A DNA stretch of 6,698 nt from NCBI GenBank assembly GCA_900768695.1, contig CAAGDY010000371.1:1-6698 (forward strand), in the 5' to 3' direction. Source of the DNA: an uncultured Anaerovibrio sp. (lineage in GTDB: Bacteria; Bacillota; Negativicutes; Selenomonadales; Selenomonadaceae). Position numbers and translations under genes: made by a program. The first letter of the stretch is position 1. The number at the start of each line of letters is the position of its first letter. The notes beneath the pieces were generated by a model. It made no database searches. It was not told the DNA's origin and worked only from the letters and a program-made list of their open reading frames with translations. Shown here in pieces: positions 1-5,806 of the stretch.

Positions 1-894
1 CTTTGCCCATACGCGGCGGGAAGCACGGAACTTGGCAACCTCCTCCAGAACGTTGTTGTGAGCGTTCCAGAAGAAGGACAGACGGCCGGCAAAATCATCA
101 ATGTGCAGGCCGGCCTTGATAGCAGCCTCGCAGTATGCAATACCATCAGCGATGGTGAATGCGATTTCCTGAGAAGCGGTGGAGCCAGCCTCACGGATGT
201 GGTAGCCGGAGATGGAAATGGTATTCCACTTCGGTACATTCTTGGAGCAATACTCAAAGATGTTGGTAATCAGGCGCATGGAAGGACGCGGAGGGAAAAT
301 ATAAGTACCGCGTGCAGCATACTCCTTCAGAATATCGTTCTGGATAGTACCCTTCAGCTGGTCTGCCGGAACGCCCTGCTTCTCTGCTACTGCGATGTAC
401 ATAGCCAGCAGTACGGAAGCCGGAGCATTGATAGTCATGGAAGTGGAAACCTTGCCCAGGTCAATCTGGTCAAAGAGAATCTCCATATCAGCCAGGGAAT
501 CGATGGCAACGCCTACCTTGCCAACCTCGCCCTCGGAGATAGGATCATCAGAGTCATAACCAATCTGAGTAGGAAGGTCAAACGCACAGGAGAGGCCGGT
601 AGCACCGGACTCAATCAGGTAACGATAACGCTTGTTGGACTCTGCAGCAGTAGAGAAGCCTGCATACATGCGCATGGTCCAGAAACGGCCGCGGTACATG
701 GTAGGCTGTACGCCGCGGGTGTAAGGATACATGCCAGGATAGCCGATTTCATCAGCATAGTCGGTATCCTTGATATCCAATGGAGTGTACAGACGCTGCT
801 CCGGCAGGTTTGGACGCTCCGGGAAGCGGGAAATTGCCTTTTCTACGCTGGCATTGTACTTATCTAAACCAGCCTGAATTTTCTCATTGCTCAT
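1..894 (-). CDS. mcmA: Methylmalonyl-CoA mutase large subunit, N-terminal 298 residues (3' end outside window)
   Basis: This enzyme interconverts succinyl-CoA and methylmalonyl-CoA using adenosylcobalamin, in the cytoplasm, as part of propionate formation. The reading frame is open from ATG at 894 to the window edge and covers the substrate-binding TIM barrel. Recognisable family blocks are GYPGMYPYTRG (51-61), FWTMRMYAGFST (71-82), AFDLPTQIGYDSDDP (104-118), GTIQNDILKE (182-191), PKWNTISISGYH (221-232) and EAGSTA (235-240). Residues Y77, Q185, R195 and H232 align at a constant offset of 12 with Tyr89, Gln197, Arg207 and His244 of the Propionibacterium enzyme. The Tyr/Arg pair is the methylmalonyl type; isobutyryl-CoA mutases carry Phe and Gln there. 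The start has an AGGGGG ribosome site 11 nt upstream. The gene follows the CoA-transferase by 19 nt, so they form an operon. The absent C-terminus means I cannot tell whether the B12 domain is fused or a separate small subunit. The symbol is a convenient label. Confidence 0.95.
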   Translation of the reverse strand, partial: MSNEKIQAGLDKYNASVEKAISRFPERPNLPEQRLYTPLDIKDTDYADEIGYPGMYPYTRGVQPTMYRGRFWTMRMYAGFSTAAESNKRYRYLIESGATGLSCAFDLPTQIGYDSDDPISEGEVGKVGVAIDSLADMEILFDQIDLGKVSTSMTINAPASVLLAMYIAVAEKQGVPADQLKGTIQNDILKEYAARGTYIFPPRPSMRLITNIFEYCSKNVPKWNTISISGYHIREAGSTASQEIAFTIADGIAYCEAAIKAGLHIDDFAGRLSFFWNAHNNVLEEVAKFRASRRVWAK

Positions 895-913
895 AATTCT
901 AAAAACCCCCTAT
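895..913 (-). promoter_or_regulatory. Operon junction with ribosome binding site of the mutase gene
   Basis: Only 19 nt separate the TAA of the CoA-transferase gene (916-914) from the ATG of the mutase gene. The gap holds AGGGGG followed by an 11-nt A/T-rich spacer. There is no room for a promoter or terminator, so the two genes must be co-transcribed. A second in-frame ATG at 887 lies farther from the site and is less likely to be used. Confidence 0.8.
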
Positions 914-2419
914 TTACTTCTTCATGGTGCCGGTTGCCTGGAATCTCTCATGCCAGGAGAGTGCCTCCTCAAGGATGTGAGGAGTATGGGCGCTCTTGGT
1001 TGCTGCCAGAGCCCTCTCATAATAATCCATCAGCATCGGCTTATAATCAGGATGTGCGCAGTTCTCGATGATAACCTTGGCTCTCTGGCGAGGGGACAGG
1101 CCGCGGAGGTCTGCCAGGCCCTGCTCGGTAACAATGATATCCACATCATGCTCGGTGTGGTCAATATGAGAACACATCGGCACGATGGAGGAAATTGCGC
1201 CACCCTTTGCAGTCGAAACTGTAAAGAATACTGTCAGGTATGCGTTGCGGGCGAAGTCGCCGGAGCCACCGATACCATTCATCATCTTGGTACCCATGAT
1301 ATGGGTGGAGTTTACGTTGCCGTAAATATCGCACTCGATGGCGGTATTCATGGCGATAACGCCGATACGGCGTGCAACCTCAGGGCTGTTGGCAACCTCC
1401 TGAGGACGCAGCACGATGTGCTTCCTGTACTCCTTGATGTTGTCATAGAAACGCTTCAGTCCCTCAGGAGACGGGCTGAGAGAAGTACCGGAAGCAAAGT
1501 TCAGCTTGCCGGCATCGATCAGGTCGAACATGCCGTCCTGAATAACCTCGGTGTACACGGACAAATCCTTCAGATCGGACTCCACGAAGCCGCTGATAAC
1601 GGCGTTAGCCACAGCACCTACGCCGGACTGGAGAGGCAGCAGGTTCTTCGGCATACGGCCGGCCTTCACCTCATCATGGAGCAGATGAATGAAGTTCTGG
1701 GACATCTTCCTGGAGTTCTCATCAATCTCCCCCAGCGGACGAACACGGTCAGGAATATCGCAAGGCACGATAAACTTAATCTTGTCCGGGGTGCATGGGA
1801 TGTAAGGAGTACCAATCCTGTCATTTGGCTTTACAACAGGAATCGGCAGGCGGTTTGGCGGATCCAGAGGAACATATACGTCGTGCATGCCCTCCAGCTC
1901 CAGAGGCTGGCTGGTGTTTACCTCGACGATAACCACATCAGCAGTCTGTACATAGGAAGCAGTATTGCCCATAGAAGTGGTAGGGATAATATTGCCCTCC
2001 TCGGTGATGGCACAGGCCTCAACGATAGCCACATCAATCTTGCCGCCCATGTATCCGTAGCGGGCCAGCTGAGCAGACTCGGACAGATGCAAATCGCAGT
2101 AGTCAATCTTGCCGCTGTTGATTGCATTTCTCATATCCTTGTTGGTCTGGTACGGCATGCGGAACTTGATGCCATTTGCCCTTGCCAAAGCACCGTCCTC
2201 CTCGTCACCGGTGGAAGCGCCGGTCCAGAGGTTAATCTGGAAATGCTCCTTTTCCATGCGGGCTGCCAATGCCATAGGAACAGCCTTAGGATAACCGGAT
2301 GGAGTAAAACCACTGGTACCAACATTCATGCCCGGCTTGATGAAAGCTGCTGCTTCTTCAGCAGTAACAATCTTCGCCTGTAATTCCTTGTTGCGTACGC
2401 GATTGAGAATATCAATCAT
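914..2419 (-). CDS. scpC: Succinyl-CoA:acetate/propionate CoA-transferase (acetyl-CoA hydrolase/transferase family)
   Basis: This class I CoA-transferase is 501 residues, the usual length of the Cat1/ScpC/AarC group, and should move CoA between succinyl-CoA and acetate or propionate. Numbered from the ATG at 2419, it shows the N-terminal block GMNVGTSGFTPSGYPK (30-45), GVGAVANAV (266-274), the block VYTEVIQDGMFDL (288-300) with the expected catalytic Glu291 that forms the glutamyl-CoA thioester, and the glycine loop MNGIGGSGDFARNAY (380-394) that binds the acyl-CoA. I chose ATG 2419 because GGGGAGGA ends 7 nt upstream; an in-frame TTG at 2422 would leave only 4 nt. The gene leads an operon with methylmalonyl-CoA mutase, which suggests it releases propionate from propionyl-CoA while recharging succinate. 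Acetate as the main acceptor is equally possible, and residues alone do not decide it. A simple acetyl-CoA hydrolase, an older label for this family, is unlikely. Confidence 0.93.
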   Translation of the reverse strand: MIDILNRVRNKELQAKIVTAEEAAAFIKPGMNVGTSGFTPSGYPKAVPMALAARMEKEHFQINLWTGASTGDEEDGALARANGIKFRMPYQTNKDMRNAINSGKIDYCDLHLSESAQLARYGYMGGKIDVAIVEACAITEEGNIIPTTSMGNTASYVQTADVVIVEVNTSQPLELEGMHDVYVPLDPPNRLPIPVVKPNDRIGTPYIPCTPDKIKFIVPCDIPDRVRPLGEIDENSRKMSQNFIHLLHDEVKAGRMPKNLLPLQSGVGAVANAVISGFVESDLKDLSVYTEVIQDGMFDLIDAGKLNFASGTSLSPSPEGLKRFYDNIKEYRKHIVLRPQEVANSPEVARRIGVIAMNTAIECDIYGNVNSTHIMGTKMMNGIGGSGDFARNAYLTVFFTVSTAKGGAISSIVPMCSHIDHTEHDVDIIVTEQGLADLRGLSPRQRAKVIIENCAHPDYKPMLMDYYERALAATKSAHTPHILEEALSWHERFQATGTMKK

Positions 2420-2426
2420 CAAAAAA

Positions 2427-2434
2427 TCCTCCCC
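2427..2434 (-). promoter_or_regulatory. Ribosome binding site of the CoA-transferase gene
   Basis: On the minus strand the sequence reads GGGGAGGA, then TTTTTTG, then ATG. The 7-nt spacing favours ATG at 2419 over the in-frame TTG at 2422. This sets the protein start at MIDIL. Confidence 0.8.
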
Positions 2435-2487
2435 TGTATATGTTACCTAAAATTTTCTATGAATTTTACATCAATAAACAGGTAGTC

Positions 2488-2512
2488 AGCTCAGCTCATA
2501 ACTAACAGTTAT
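2488..2512. promoter_or_regulatory. Inverted repeats in the leader of the propionate operon (possible operator or RNA hairpin)
   Basis: A perfect 6-bp inverted repeat, ATAACT-AAC-AGTTAT, lies at 2498-2512. A second small palindrome, AGCT-C-AGCT, adjoins it at 2488-2496. Both fall inside the predicted transcript, roughly 50-75 nt after the likely start and 70-95 nt before the ATG. They could be a roadblock operator or a weak hairpin. I do not recognise the site as a known regulator's box. Confidence 0.3.
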
Positions 2513-2569
2513 CGTTCCTTTATAAAAAAGTTATTGCAAAATTCATAGTACATATTTAACCTCATTAAA

Positions 2570-2598
2570 AGAATACCACTATAAATAAATTCAGTCAA
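2570..2598 (-). promoter_or_regulatory. Promoter of the CoA-transferase/mutase operon
   Basis: Minus strand: -35 TTGACT (2598-2593), a 17-nt spacer, then -10 TATTCT (2575-2570). TGG directly before the -10 gives an extended -10 element. Transcription would start near 2563, leaving a leader of about 145 nt before the ATG. This is the best sigma70-type match in the intergenic region, but it is predicted by eye. Confidence 0.65.
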
Positions 2599-2880
2599 GT
2601 AAAGGTTTTCATCTTGTTTTATCGTTTTTAGAAATAACTTAAACTGTTTTTTACCGCTGGAACAAAATACCTTCCATAAATACATTTTAGGGTTTAATAT
2701 AAAAAATTTATTTGTCCAACATTTTTTAATAACTAAAAGTAATTACATTTTCTTGTCACGGCTGGAAATCATTTGCACGAATAAGATTGCTTTAAGAAAT
2801 TTTCTCACTTTTACCACAACTTGCTTCAGAATCAGCCGGAAAAATGTACAACAAATCTTTCCCATCCGAAAACAGCACCT
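2599..2880. other. AT-rich intergenic DNA between kinase terminator and propionate-operon promoter
   Basis: About 280 bp lie between the kinase terminator and the -35 element of the next operon. The stretch is very AT-rich with many A and T runs (for example around 2700-2730). I find no convincing gene, tRNA or long repeat. The longest minus-strand frame I traced by hand (2865-2743, 40 residues) has a poor ribosome site. The part near the -35 could act as an UP element or bent DNA, but that is a guess. Confidence 0.5.
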
Positions 2881-2912
2881 AAAAAGCTCCGGGCATAACA
2901 CCCGGAGCTTTT
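2881..2912 (-). terminator. Rho-independent terminator of the hybrid kinase gene
   Basis: A perfect 12-bp stem (2882-2893 with 2901-2912) encloses a 7-nt loop. Its core is GCTCCGGG/CCCGGAGC, and on the minus strand it ends in TTTTT. It begins 3 nt past the kinase TGA, so it ends that transcript. The flanking A and T runs make it look bidirectional, but no plus-strand gene is seen that would need it. Confidence 0.9.
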
Positions 2913-2915
2913 CTT

Positions 2916-4655
2916 TCATTCAATCCACTGGCACATCACCCTTGTCAGGATTTTCAAATCCAGTGGCTTGGCAATATGCTCATTCATGCCTATAGCCCTG
3001 GCAGTCTGCACATCCTCGGCGAAGGCGTTGGCCGTCATGGCCACGATAGGGATTTCCCGGCAATAATTGCGGTCCATGGCGCGAATACATCTGGTGGCAT
3101 CGTAGCCGTTCATGTTCGGCATCTGTATATCCATGAACACAATGCTGTAATATCCGTCCATGCACTTTTCCATCATGCTGACAGCCTCCCGGCCGTCAAC
3201 CGCCCGCTCCACAGCCAGCCCTGTCACTCCCAGTATCTCCCTGGCAATCTCCGCATTCAGCTCGTTGTCCTCCACCAGAAGCGCCTTGCGCCCGGTGAAA
3301 TCAAGCTGCTTCAGTGCTTCCAGAGGATTGTCCTGCTGCAGCTCGCGCCGCTCGCCGACAAGGCAGTTAAAGTCGGACATAGGCACGTTAAGGTTCTCAA
3401 GAACCTCATGCCGCACACCATTCTGCTCCTGCAGCTTCAGATAGATGGAAACCGTAAAACGCGAGCCCTTGCCCGGCACACTCTCCACCTTGATATCACC
3501 GCCCATCATGCGGACAATGTTTCTGGTGATGGGCATGCCCAGTCCCGTTCCCTGAATGTGCTGCAGCCTTTCATCAGAGGCCCTGGCAAACGGCTCAAAT
3601 ATTCTCTCCAAAAAATCCTGGCTCATGCCGATGCCGTTATCCTCAAAGACGAACTCATAGCAGCCCACCTTTTCCTGATGCGACGGCCTCTCTGAAATAC
3701 ACAGGCGCAGTACGCCTCCATCCAGCGTGTATTTGATGGCATTGCTGAGAATATTGATAAACACCTTCTGCACATGCAGCTTGTCGCCTATGACATCCTC
3801 ATGTGTCAGCTCGCCGATATGCACATACAGCTGATGCTTATGCTCCTCAATCTGCGGGCTCATCATAGCCAGCAGGTTGGAAATCAGGTCTGACAGATTG
3901 AACTCCTCCTCCGTCAGCTCCACGGTGCCGGACTCAATCTTGCTCATATCCAGCACCTCGTTAATGAGGCTCAAAAGGTGCTTGCTGGAACTGCTGATTT
4001 TGTTCAGGCATTCCCGCACCTTATCCCTGTCGTCAATATTATTGGCCGCAATGGCAGTCATGCCGATGATGCCATTCATCGGCGTGCGTATGTCATGGGA
4101 CATGTTGGACAAAAAATTCGTCTTGGCCTTGTTGGCAGTTTCCGCCGCATCATAGGCCAGCCGCATGGCCTCAATAAGCTCCTTCTGCTTCTGCATGATT
4201 TCCAGCTCACGCAGCTTCTCCGCCTGTATGGAATGGATGGCAAAAATAGCGCTCTGAAGCCTGCCCTCCGTACTGCGGGAACACTCGATAAAGGAACACT
4301 GCCGCCACTCGGCGCTTCCCTCCGGCACATCCTCACCCTCGGCAAAAGCCTGATACTGCTTGGAAATAATCCGCTCATGCTCCATGCGCCGCGGCAGGGT
4401 AGCCAGCGATGCAAACTCCAGCATTTCCTCTTTATGCTCCGGCACCACCATGGCCCTGCACAAAAAATCCAGCCTTTCCTGGGCCGCTCCCCTGACAGCC
4501 ACAAACTTTCCGGCCTGAATCCGATAGGTCAAATCGATAAATGTATTTTCATGCAAATCAATATGATAAACAGTAGTATATATCCTGCCCAGTGACTGAA
4601 CTATCCCCAGCCACTCACCGATAGGCCCGAAAATACCATCATAACGGTAACCCAT
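2916..4655 (-). CDS. Soluble hybrid sensor histidine kinase with C-terminal receiver domain
   Basis: The product (579 residues) should autophosphorylate on histidine and pass the phosphate to its own aspartate. Residues 1-150 form a sensor region with a PAS-like feel (IYTTVYHIDLHENTF at 25-39; AEWRQCSFIECS near 115-126), followed by a short helical linker (about 145-180). HisKA has the H-box SHDIRTPMNGIIGM with His187. The ATPase domain shows the N-box NILSNAIKYT (301-310), G1 DNGIGM (339-344) and G2 GTGLGM (369-374). The receiver (about 456-575) has the acidic pair E462/D463, phospho-acceptor Asp509 in FMDIQMPNMNG, T541 and K563. There is no hydrophobic membrane segment and no HPt domain, so it is probably cytoplasmic and needs an external HPt to signal further. 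ATG 4655 is preferred because GGGGGTG lies 5 nt upstream; the longer TTG start at 4688 lacks such a site. The gene is monocistronic, with its own promoter and terminator. The signal is unknown. Confidence 0.93.
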   Translation of the reverse strand: MGYRYDGIFGPIGEWLGIVQSLGRIYTTVYHIDLHENTFIDLTYRIQAGKFVAVRGAAQERLDFLCRAMVVPEHKEEMLEFASLATLPRRMEHERIISKQYQAFAEGEDVPEGSAEWRQCSFIECSRSTEGRLQSAIFAIHSIQAEKLRELEIMQKQKELIEAMRLAYDAAETANKAKTNFLSNMSHDIRTPMNGIIGMTAIAANNIDDRDKVRECLNKISSSSKHLLSLINEVLDMSKIESGTVELTEEEFNLSDLISNLLAMMSPQIEEHKHQLYVHIGELTHEDVIGDKLHVQKVFINILSNAIKYTLDGGVLRLCISERPSHQEKVGCYEFVFEDNGIGMSQDFLERIFEPFARASDERLQHIQGTGLGMPITRNIVRMMGGDIKVESVPGKGSRFTVSIYLKLQEQNGVRHEVLENLNVPMSDFNCLVGERRELQQDNPLEALKQLDFTGRKALLVEDNELNAEIAREILGVTGLAVERAVDGREAVSMMEKCMDGYYSIVFMDIQMPNMNGYDATRCIRAMDRNYCREIPIVAMTANAFAEDVQTARAIGMNEHIAKPLDLKILTRVMCQWIE

Positions 4656-4660
4656 ATTTT

Positions 4661-4667
4661 CACCCCC
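4661..4667 (-). promoter_or_regulatory. Ribosome binding site that sets the kinase start
   Basis: GGGGGTG on the minus strand, 5 nt before ATG 4655, fixes the start at MGYRYDG. The alternative TTG at 4688 would add 11 residues that look unlike coding sequence of this family. Confidence 0.7.
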
Positions 4668-4718
4668 GCTAATGCAACAGTCCCCCAAAGCTGTTTAACA
4701 CATTACCTTATAAACTAT

Positions 4719-4747
4719 ATTATGATAAAAGTCCCAAACCATGTCAA
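4719..4747 (-). promoter_or_regulatory. Promoter of the hybrid kinase gene
   Basis: Minus strand: perfect -35 TTGACA (4747-4742), a 17-nt spacer, and -10 CATAAT (4724-4719). Transcription would start near 4712, giving a leader of about 57 nt. The promoter lies downstream of the tRNA terminator, so the kinase is transcribed separately from the tRNAs. Confidence 0.8.
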
Positions 4748-4844
4748 CGAAAATTTTGTAAATCGTGAAAAAATTCCTACAATATAACTATTCGGAAAAT
4801 AATTTATATCATATCGCCGCCGCAATAAGCCAGAAAATGAACAC

Positions 4845-4872
4845 AAAAAAGACCTCTCATTACTGAGAGGTC
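4845..4872 (-). terminator. Rho-independent terminator of the tRNA operon
   Basis: A perfect 9-bp stem GACCTCTCA/TGAGAGGTC (4851-4859 with 4864-4872) has a 4-nt loop and is followed on the minus strand by six T residues. It lies 11 nt past the encoded CCA end of the last tRNA, where the tRNA transcript should end. Confidence 0.9.
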
Positions 4873-4880
4873 ACGATTGC

Positions 4881-4961
4881 AAATGGTCGGAGCGACAGGA
4901 TTCGAACCTACGACCCCCTGGTCCCAAGCCAGGTGCTCTACCAAACTGAGCTACGCCCCGA
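4881..4961 (-). repeat. 81-bp direct repeat, copy 1 (contains tRNA-Pro)
   Basis: This stretch is identical to 5077-5157, offset by 196 bp. Identity extends only 3-4 bases beyond the tRNA. The repeat is explained by the two identical proline tRNA genes, not by an insertion element. Confidence 0.9.
4884..4960 (-). tRNA. tRNA-Pro (anticodon TGG), second copy
   Basis: This is a 77-nt cloverleaf including an encoded CCA. The acceptor stem CGGGGCG pairs with CGCTCCG with one G-U pair. The D stem is GCTC/GAGC. The anticodon stem CCTGG/CCAGG encloses the loop CTTGGGA, giving TGG, which reads CCA and probably other CCN codons. The T loop is TTCGAAT. The C1-G72 pair and A73 are the expected proline identity elements. 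It is identical to the copy at 5080-5156. Confidence 0.97.
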
Positions 4962-4995
4962 TACTAAATCTATATAAAACTAAGCATATCATAAA

Positions 4996-5072
<77 letters not shown>

Positions 5073-5076
5073 GCAA

Positions 5077-5157
5077 AAATGGTCGGAGCGACAGGATTCG
5101 AACCTACGACCCCCTGGTCCCAAGCCAGGTGCTCTACCAAACTGAGCTACGCCCCGA
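5077..5157 (-). repeat. 81-bp direct repeat, copy 2 (contains tRNA-Pro)
   Basis: This is the second copy of the repeat at 4881-4961. The two copies flank tRNA-Arg, so recombination between them could delete one tRNA-Pro together with tRNA-Arg. Confidence 0.9.
5080..5156 (-). tRNA. tRNA-Pro (anticodon TGG), first copy of the operon
   Basis: This 77-nt gene, including the CCA end, is base-for-base identical to the one at 4884-4960. It is the first gene transcribed, with its 5' end 14 nt after the -10 element of the proximal promoter. The following 7 nt (TTTTTGC in transcript sense) lead into tRNA-Arg. Confidence 0.97.
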
Positions 5158-5170
5158 CAACGCAAGAAAT

Positions 5171-5199
5171 ATTATGCCACATTTCACAACTCTTGTCAA
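5171..5199 (-). promoter_or_regulatory. Proximal promoter of the tRNA operon
   Basis: Minus strand: -35 TTGACA (5199-5194), a 17-nt spacer, and -10 CATAAT (5176-5171). It is a near-consensus strong promoter, as expected for stable RNA. The mature tRNA-Pro 5' end is 14 nt past the -10, so the leader removed by RNase P would be only a few bases. Confidence 0.85.
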
Positions 5200-5256
5200 G
5201 AATTTTTTCATCTTTTTCAAAAGCCCGTCTCAGCTCTTTCCTGCACAACATTTGTA

Positions 5257-5285
5257 ATTATACCAGCACTCAAAAACAAATGCAA
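5257..5285 (-). promoter_or_regulatory. Distal promoter upstream of the tRNA operon
   Basis: Minus strand: -35 TTGCAT (5285-5280), a 17-nt spacer, and perfect -10 TATAAT (5262-5257) with an extended TGG before it. It lies 86 bp upstream of the proximal promoter and just past the HPt stop codon. Tandem promoters are common for stable-RNA operons; a separate short transcript is the alternative. Confidence 0.65.
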
Positions 5286-5314
5286 GCATTTTTCAATACT
5301 GCCACCAAAAATTT

Positions 5315-5662
5315 TTACCCTGCAAAAGATTCCAGGTCAGCGTGCATCTCCATCAGCCTCTGATATGTCTCCATGGCATCCTCTGGCATCCTCCCGGCAC
5401 GCAGCACCTCCACCATGCCCACAATCAGCTCATAGACAGGGGTAATGCCCATATTGGCACTGATGCCCTTCAGGTCATGGGCAGCCTCAAAGGCACCCTT
5501 CACATCACCTGCCTGCAATGCCTCCCCCAGCCTGGCAAAGCCCTTGTCAGCCACGAACTTGCCATAGCACTTGCCATAAAAAGCCTCGTTGTTCAAAAAC
5601 CTTCCCATCGCCTCATCTATATTGCAGCCATAAGCAGCCAGCTTATCAGTCAACGCTGACAT
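5315..5662 (-). CDS. Stand-alone HPt (histidine phosphotransfer) domain protein
   Basis: This 115-residue cytoplasmic protein is essentially one HPt four-helix bundle, which relays phosphate between a receiver and another receiver. The signature AAHDLKGISANMG (60-72) carries the likely phospho-acceptor His62 with the following K65 and G66. Helices before it (about 15-55) and after it (ELIVGMVEVLRAG at 78-90, then 94-112) fit the fold. It has no kinase, receiver or membrane part. ATG 5662 is chosen because GGAGGTG stands 6 nt upstream; the frame stays open to 5761, but that extension lacks a ribosome site and HPt similarity. It has its own likely promoter near 5780. The natural partner in view is the hybrid kinase at 2916-4655, which lacks an HPt, but partnership is inferred only from domain logic and nearness. 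The final response regulator is not in the window. Confidence 0.9.
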   Translation of the reverse strand: MSALTDKLAAYGCNIDEAMGRFLNNEAFYGKCYGKFVADKGFARLGEALQAGDVKGAFEAAHDLKGISANMGITPVYELIVGMVEVLRAGRMPEDAMETYQRLMEMHADLESFAG

Positions 5663-5668
5663 ATCAAA

Positions 5669-5675
5669 CACCTCC
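5669..5675 (-). promoter_or_regulatory. Ribosome binding site that sets the HPt start
   Basis: GGAGGTG on the minus strand, 6 nt before ATG 5662, is a near-perfect Shine-Dalgarno site. It rules out the longer in-frame start at 5761. Confidence 0.85.
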
Positions 5676-5714
5676 GCAAAACAATCCCAAAATAATCCCC
5701 GAAAAATCACCTGC

Positions 5715-5743
5715 GCCACGGCTGAAAAATTCCCAGCCATGGC
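5715..5743 (-). promoter_or_regulatory. Hairpin in the leader of the HPt gene
   Basis: A 10-bp stem (5715-5724 with 5734-5743; GCCACGGCTG/CAGCCATGGC on the plus strand) encloses a 9-nt loop. The one non-Watson-Crick pair is G-U in minus-strand RNA but A-C in plus-strand RNA, so the structure favours the minus transcript. A short T run occurs only about 9 nt past the stem, so it is not a classic terminator. It may be a leader structure or a weak terminator of the upstream gene. Confidence 0.4.
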
Positions 5744-5777
5744 AGCGGCCTGAAATCTCAAAAATTCTCTAACCCAT

Positions 5778-5806
5778 ATTCTAACAATTTATTCGCCATT
5801 TGACAA
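5778..5806 (-). promoter_or_regulatory. Putative promoter of the HPt gene
   Basis: Minus strand: -35 TTGTCA (5806-5801), a 17-nt spacer, and -10 TAGAAT (5783-5778). The -35 lies inside the last codons of the upstream hydrolase gene. Start near 5770 would give a leader of about 108 nt containing the hairpin at 5715-5743. Read-through from the upstream gene is the alternative. Confidence 0.5.

Noticed and set aside
58..867. Plus-strand open frame of 269 codons opposite the mutase gene
   Set aside because: It is antisense to an unmistakable methylmalonyl-CoA mutase sequence, has no domain and no start signal.
887..2383. Plus-strand open frame of 498 codons opposite the CoA-transferase
   Set aside because: It is antisense to a gene with clear family motifs, has no ribosome site, and its translation shows no recognisable domain. 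Long antisense frames arise from the codon bias of the real gene.
2420..2570. Cobalamin riboswitch in front of the B12-enzyme operon
   Set aside because: The leader is too short and AT-rich, and I could not find the conserved B12-box or the expected stems.
2743..2865. Minus-strand 40-residue frame after the kinase terminator
   Set aside because: The only candidate ribosome site is weak and about 10 nt away, no promoter is evident, and the peptide has no recognisable feature.
2976..4595. Plus-strand open frames (2976-3695, 3978-4595) opposite the kinase
   Set aside because: They are shadows of the kinase gene, whose motifs are all intact on the minus strand.
4656..4688. TTG start of the kinase giving a Cys-Cys N-terminus
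   Set aside because: There is no ribosome site before TTG 4688, while GGGGGTG sits 5 nt before ATG 4655.
5281..5303. Terminator hairpin after the HPt gene (AAATG/CATTT)
   Set aside because: The stem is only 5 A/T-rich base pairs, too weak for a rho-independent terminator despite the T run that follows.
5663..5761. N-terminal extension of the HPt protein by 33 residues
   Set aside because: The extension has no ribosome site and overlaps a hairpin, while ATG 5662 has a near-perfect GGAGGTG.
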